A stretch of 7,417 nucleotides of DNA from positions 1 through 7,417 of the forward strand of contig CALITN010000180.1 of the NCBI GenBank assembly GCA_938041595.1, given 5' to 3'. The notes under the pieces were generated by a model. It saw nothing but the letters and a program-made list of their open reading frames with translations, was not told the DNA's origin and ran no database searches. Positions 5,673-7,417 of this stretch are shown here, piece by piece; within the stretch, counting starts at the first letter, position 1, and each line of letters starts with the position of its first letter. Both the position numbers and the translations under genes were made by a program. Source of the stretch: an uncultured Flavobacteriaceae bacterium. GTDB taxonomy: Bacteria; Bacteroidota; Bacteroidia; Flavobacteriales; Flavobacteriaceae.

Positions 5673-7417
5673 ATGGCAACGAAATATGTAGACCTCCCCA
5701 CAGTTAAATTTTTAATGAACCAAGTGCAAGACCTCAACACAGTGTTGACCAAAGAGCGGTACCAAGACCACGATTCCGAATCGGTTGATCTATTTTTGGA
5801 TTCGGTGAAGCAATTTGCTGATAAGGAGCTTTTCCCCTATTTCAAAGAAATGGATGAAAAACCAGCCTATCATAAAGACGGCACGGTACATGTTCATCCT
5901 CAGGTTGAAAAAATGATGGTAGAGGGCGGAGCCTTAGGATTGATTTCAGCCCCTTTTGACTATGAAGACGGTGGGCTGCAAATTCCGCTATTGGTTCATA
6001 CAGCAGCAGGCTATATTTTAGATGCAGCCAACAACCACCTGCCTGGCTATTCAGGACTGACTTCTGGAGCGGCAGAGCTGATCATCGCCTTTGGTAGCGA
6101 TGTGTTAAAAGAAAAATTTACCCCCAAAATGCTGACCGGAGAATGGGGTGGCACTATGTGTCTTACCGAGCCACAGGCAGGAAGCTCCCTTTCCGATATT
6201 GTAACAAAAGCCACGCCGACCGACCAAGAGCACTATAAAATTAGTGGTCAAAAAATATTCATCTCTGGTGGAGATCATCAATATGCCGATAACATTGTGC
6301 ATTTGCTTTTGGCCCGAATTGAAGGGGCCCCTGCAGGAACTAAAGGAATTTCCTTGTTTGTAGTTCCCAAATTTAGACCCGATTCAGACGGGAATCTTCA
6401 TTCTAATGACGTGACTACCGTAGCTGATTTTCAAAAAATGGGGCAGCGAGGCTACTGCACCACCCATCTAGGGTTTGGTGACAAAGACGACTGCGAAGGG
6501 TACTTAGTCGGTGAAGCCAATAAGGGCTTGCACTATATGTTTTTGATGATGAATGGGGCACGAATTGCTGTGGGACGAACAGCTTCAGCCATTGCTTCAG
6601 GGGCATACTATGCTTCCCTAGAATACGCCAATGAACGCCCCCAAGGAAGAAAATTGTCTTCTGATGGAACTAAAAATCTCAATCAAAAACAATCCCTTAT
6701 TGTAGAGCATCCAGACGTAAGAAGAATGCTCTTACTTCAAAAAGCTATGGTGGAAGGATCAATGAATCTGGTCTTTAGAGCTGCACGATACCATGACTTA
6801 GAACATACCGCCACGGACAAAAATGAAAAGCACAAATATCACAACTTGCTTGAGATGATTATTCCAGTGGTCAAAACCTATCCTTCCGAAGCGGGTATTT
6901 ATTCCATTAACAATGGGTTGCAAGTGCTGGGTGGCTATGGCTTTTGCACTGATTATATCTTACAACAGTACTACCGAGACATTCGAATCTGTGCCATCTA
7001 TGAAGGAACTACAGGCATCCAATCTCAAGATCTATTAGGACGAAAAATGATGCTTAACAATGGGGAAGGTGCCCAATTGTTGATGGCTGAAATTAACGAA
7101 ACCCTTGAAGCTGCCATTCAAACCCCCGGATTAGAAAACTGGGCGAAGCAACTGGGCGAACAGCTCCAACAAACCCAACAAGTGTTAGAACATCTTGTCC
7201 CTTTTGCCATGAAAGGAGATTATGAACGCTTTTTGGCGGACGCCTCTATCTTTATGGAGTTTTTCAGTCTGATCATCATTGGTTGGTCTTGGCTGGAAAT
7301 TGGAGTGGCCTCCAAACGCGCTTTGATTACGGGCGACACTTCCCACGAAGCAGACTTCTACGAAAGTAAACTCGAAGCACTTGAATATTTCTTCGTTTAT
7401 GAACTACCAAAAACCAA
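5673..7417 (+). CDS. Acyl-CoA dehydrogenase with extended C-terminal domain, 3' end cut off by window
   Basis: The frame is open from ATG 5673 to the window edge (581 codons and two bases). A TAA at 5655-5657 lies in frame just upstream, so this is the first possible ATG. FAD-dependent acyl-CoA dehydrogenases make the trans-2,3 double bond in the first step of fatty-acid oxidation, passing electrons to ETF. Visible parts: N-terminal helical domain (about 35-155), the flavin-contacting TEPQAGSS (165-172) and FISGG (196-200), the beta domain to about 280, MMNGARIAVG (292-301), RPQGR (322-326), QVLGGYGF (417-424) and IYEGTTGIQ (442-450), where E444 is the expected catalytic base. Residues from about 460 form the added C-terminal domain (PF12806 type) seen in the roughly 600-residue FadE-like and DmdC-like group; about 15-20 residues are missing. 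Chain length or substrate (fatty acyl versus methylmercaptopropionyl-CoA) cannot be told. It is divergent from the symporter-acs operon. Confidence 0.93.
   Translation, partial: MATKYVDLPTVKFLMNQVQDLNTVLTKERYQDHDSESVDLFLDSVKQFADKELFPYFKEMDEKPAYHKDGTVHVHPQVEKMMVEGGALGLISAPFDYEDGGLQIPLLVHTAAGYILDAANNHLPGYSGLTSGAAELIIAFGSDVLKEKFTPKMLTGEWGGTMCLTEPQAGSSLSDIVTKATPTDQEHYKISGQKIFISGGDHQYADNIVHLLLARIEGAPAGTKGISLFVVPKFRPDSDGNLHSNDVTTVADFQKMGQRGYCTTHLGFGDKDDCEGYLVGEANKGLHYMFLMMNGARIAVGRTASAIASGAYYASLEYANERPQGRKLSSDGTKNLNQKQSLIVEHPDVRRMLLLQKAMVEGSMNLVFRAARYHDLEHTATDKNEKHKYHNLLEMIIPVVKTYPSEAGIYSINNGLQVLGGYGFCTDYILQQYYRDIRICAIYEGTTGIQSQDLLGRKMMLNNGEGAQLLMAEINETLEAAIQTPGLENWAKQLGEQLQQTQQVLEHLVPFAMKGDYERFLADASIFMEFFSLIIIGWSWLEIGVASKRALITGDTSHEADFYESKLEALEYFFVYELPKT

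Noticed and set aside
6105..6606. Two minus-strand open frames (6105-6302, 6415-6606)
   Set aside because: They are antisense to the acyl-CoA dehydrogenase, whose motifs run without interruption across this stretch.
1..7417. Mobile elements, CRISPR arrays, tRNA or rRNA genes, defence systems or gene-cluster signs
   Set aside because: I saw no transposase, direct-repeat array, structured RNA gene or unfamiliar multi-gene cassette; apart from the receptor remnant the window is ordinary metabolic genes.

Overview
The window looks like a chromosomal segment of a member of the Bacteroidota, most likely a flavobacterium. Three things point there: the protein sequences (acetyl-CoA synthetase, the acyl-CoA dehydrogenase and the DUF4442 protein all read like flavobacterial versions), the C-terminal remnant of a SusC/TonB-dependent-receptor-type outer-membrane protein, and AT-rich start regions without clear Shine-Dalgarno sequences. 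The genus cannot be told from the sequence alone.

Layout. On the minus strand, at the left edge, is a DUF4442 (hotdog-fold, thioesterase-like) gene whose 3' end is cut off by the window. Upstream of it lies a strong Rho-independent terminator (476-499), then the decayed last 48 codons of a TonB-dependent receptor (521-667), interrupted upstream by an in-frame TAG. From 5519 down to 726, also on the minus strand, runs one apparent operon in transcription order: DUF4212 small symporter subunit (5519-5238), sodium:solute symporter of the acetate-permease-like group (5225-3519), acetyl-CoA synthetase acs (3455-1545) and a TauE/SafE-type (TSUP) membrane exporter (1472-726). Gaps between these genes are 12, 63 and 72 bases, with no convincing terminator between them or just after the last one. 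The first good terminator downstream is the one beyond the receptor remnant. A 152-base divergent intergenic region (5521-5672 plus one base) separates this operon from a plus-strand acyl-CoA dehydrogenase gene that runs off the right edge about 15-20 residues before its expected end.

How it works together. The two-subunit symporter probably brings in acetate or another short carboxylate with sodium, and Acs activates it to acetyl-CoA. The TSUP protein may move an anion in or out; its substrate is unknown. The divergent acyl-CoA dehydrogenase carries out the first step of fatty-acyl-CoA oxidation, which also yields acetyl-CoA, so joint control from the shared intergenic region is plausible but unproven.

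This is mostly ordinary central carbon metabolism. I see no mobile element, CRISPR array, RNA gene or clearly new system. The points most worth checking are the receptor remnant with its retained terminator, a TAAATTTA core that recurs in three gene-upstream regions (two of them inside 16-bp perfect palindromes), the EF-hand-like loop in the symporter, and the place of a TSUP exporter in an acs operon.
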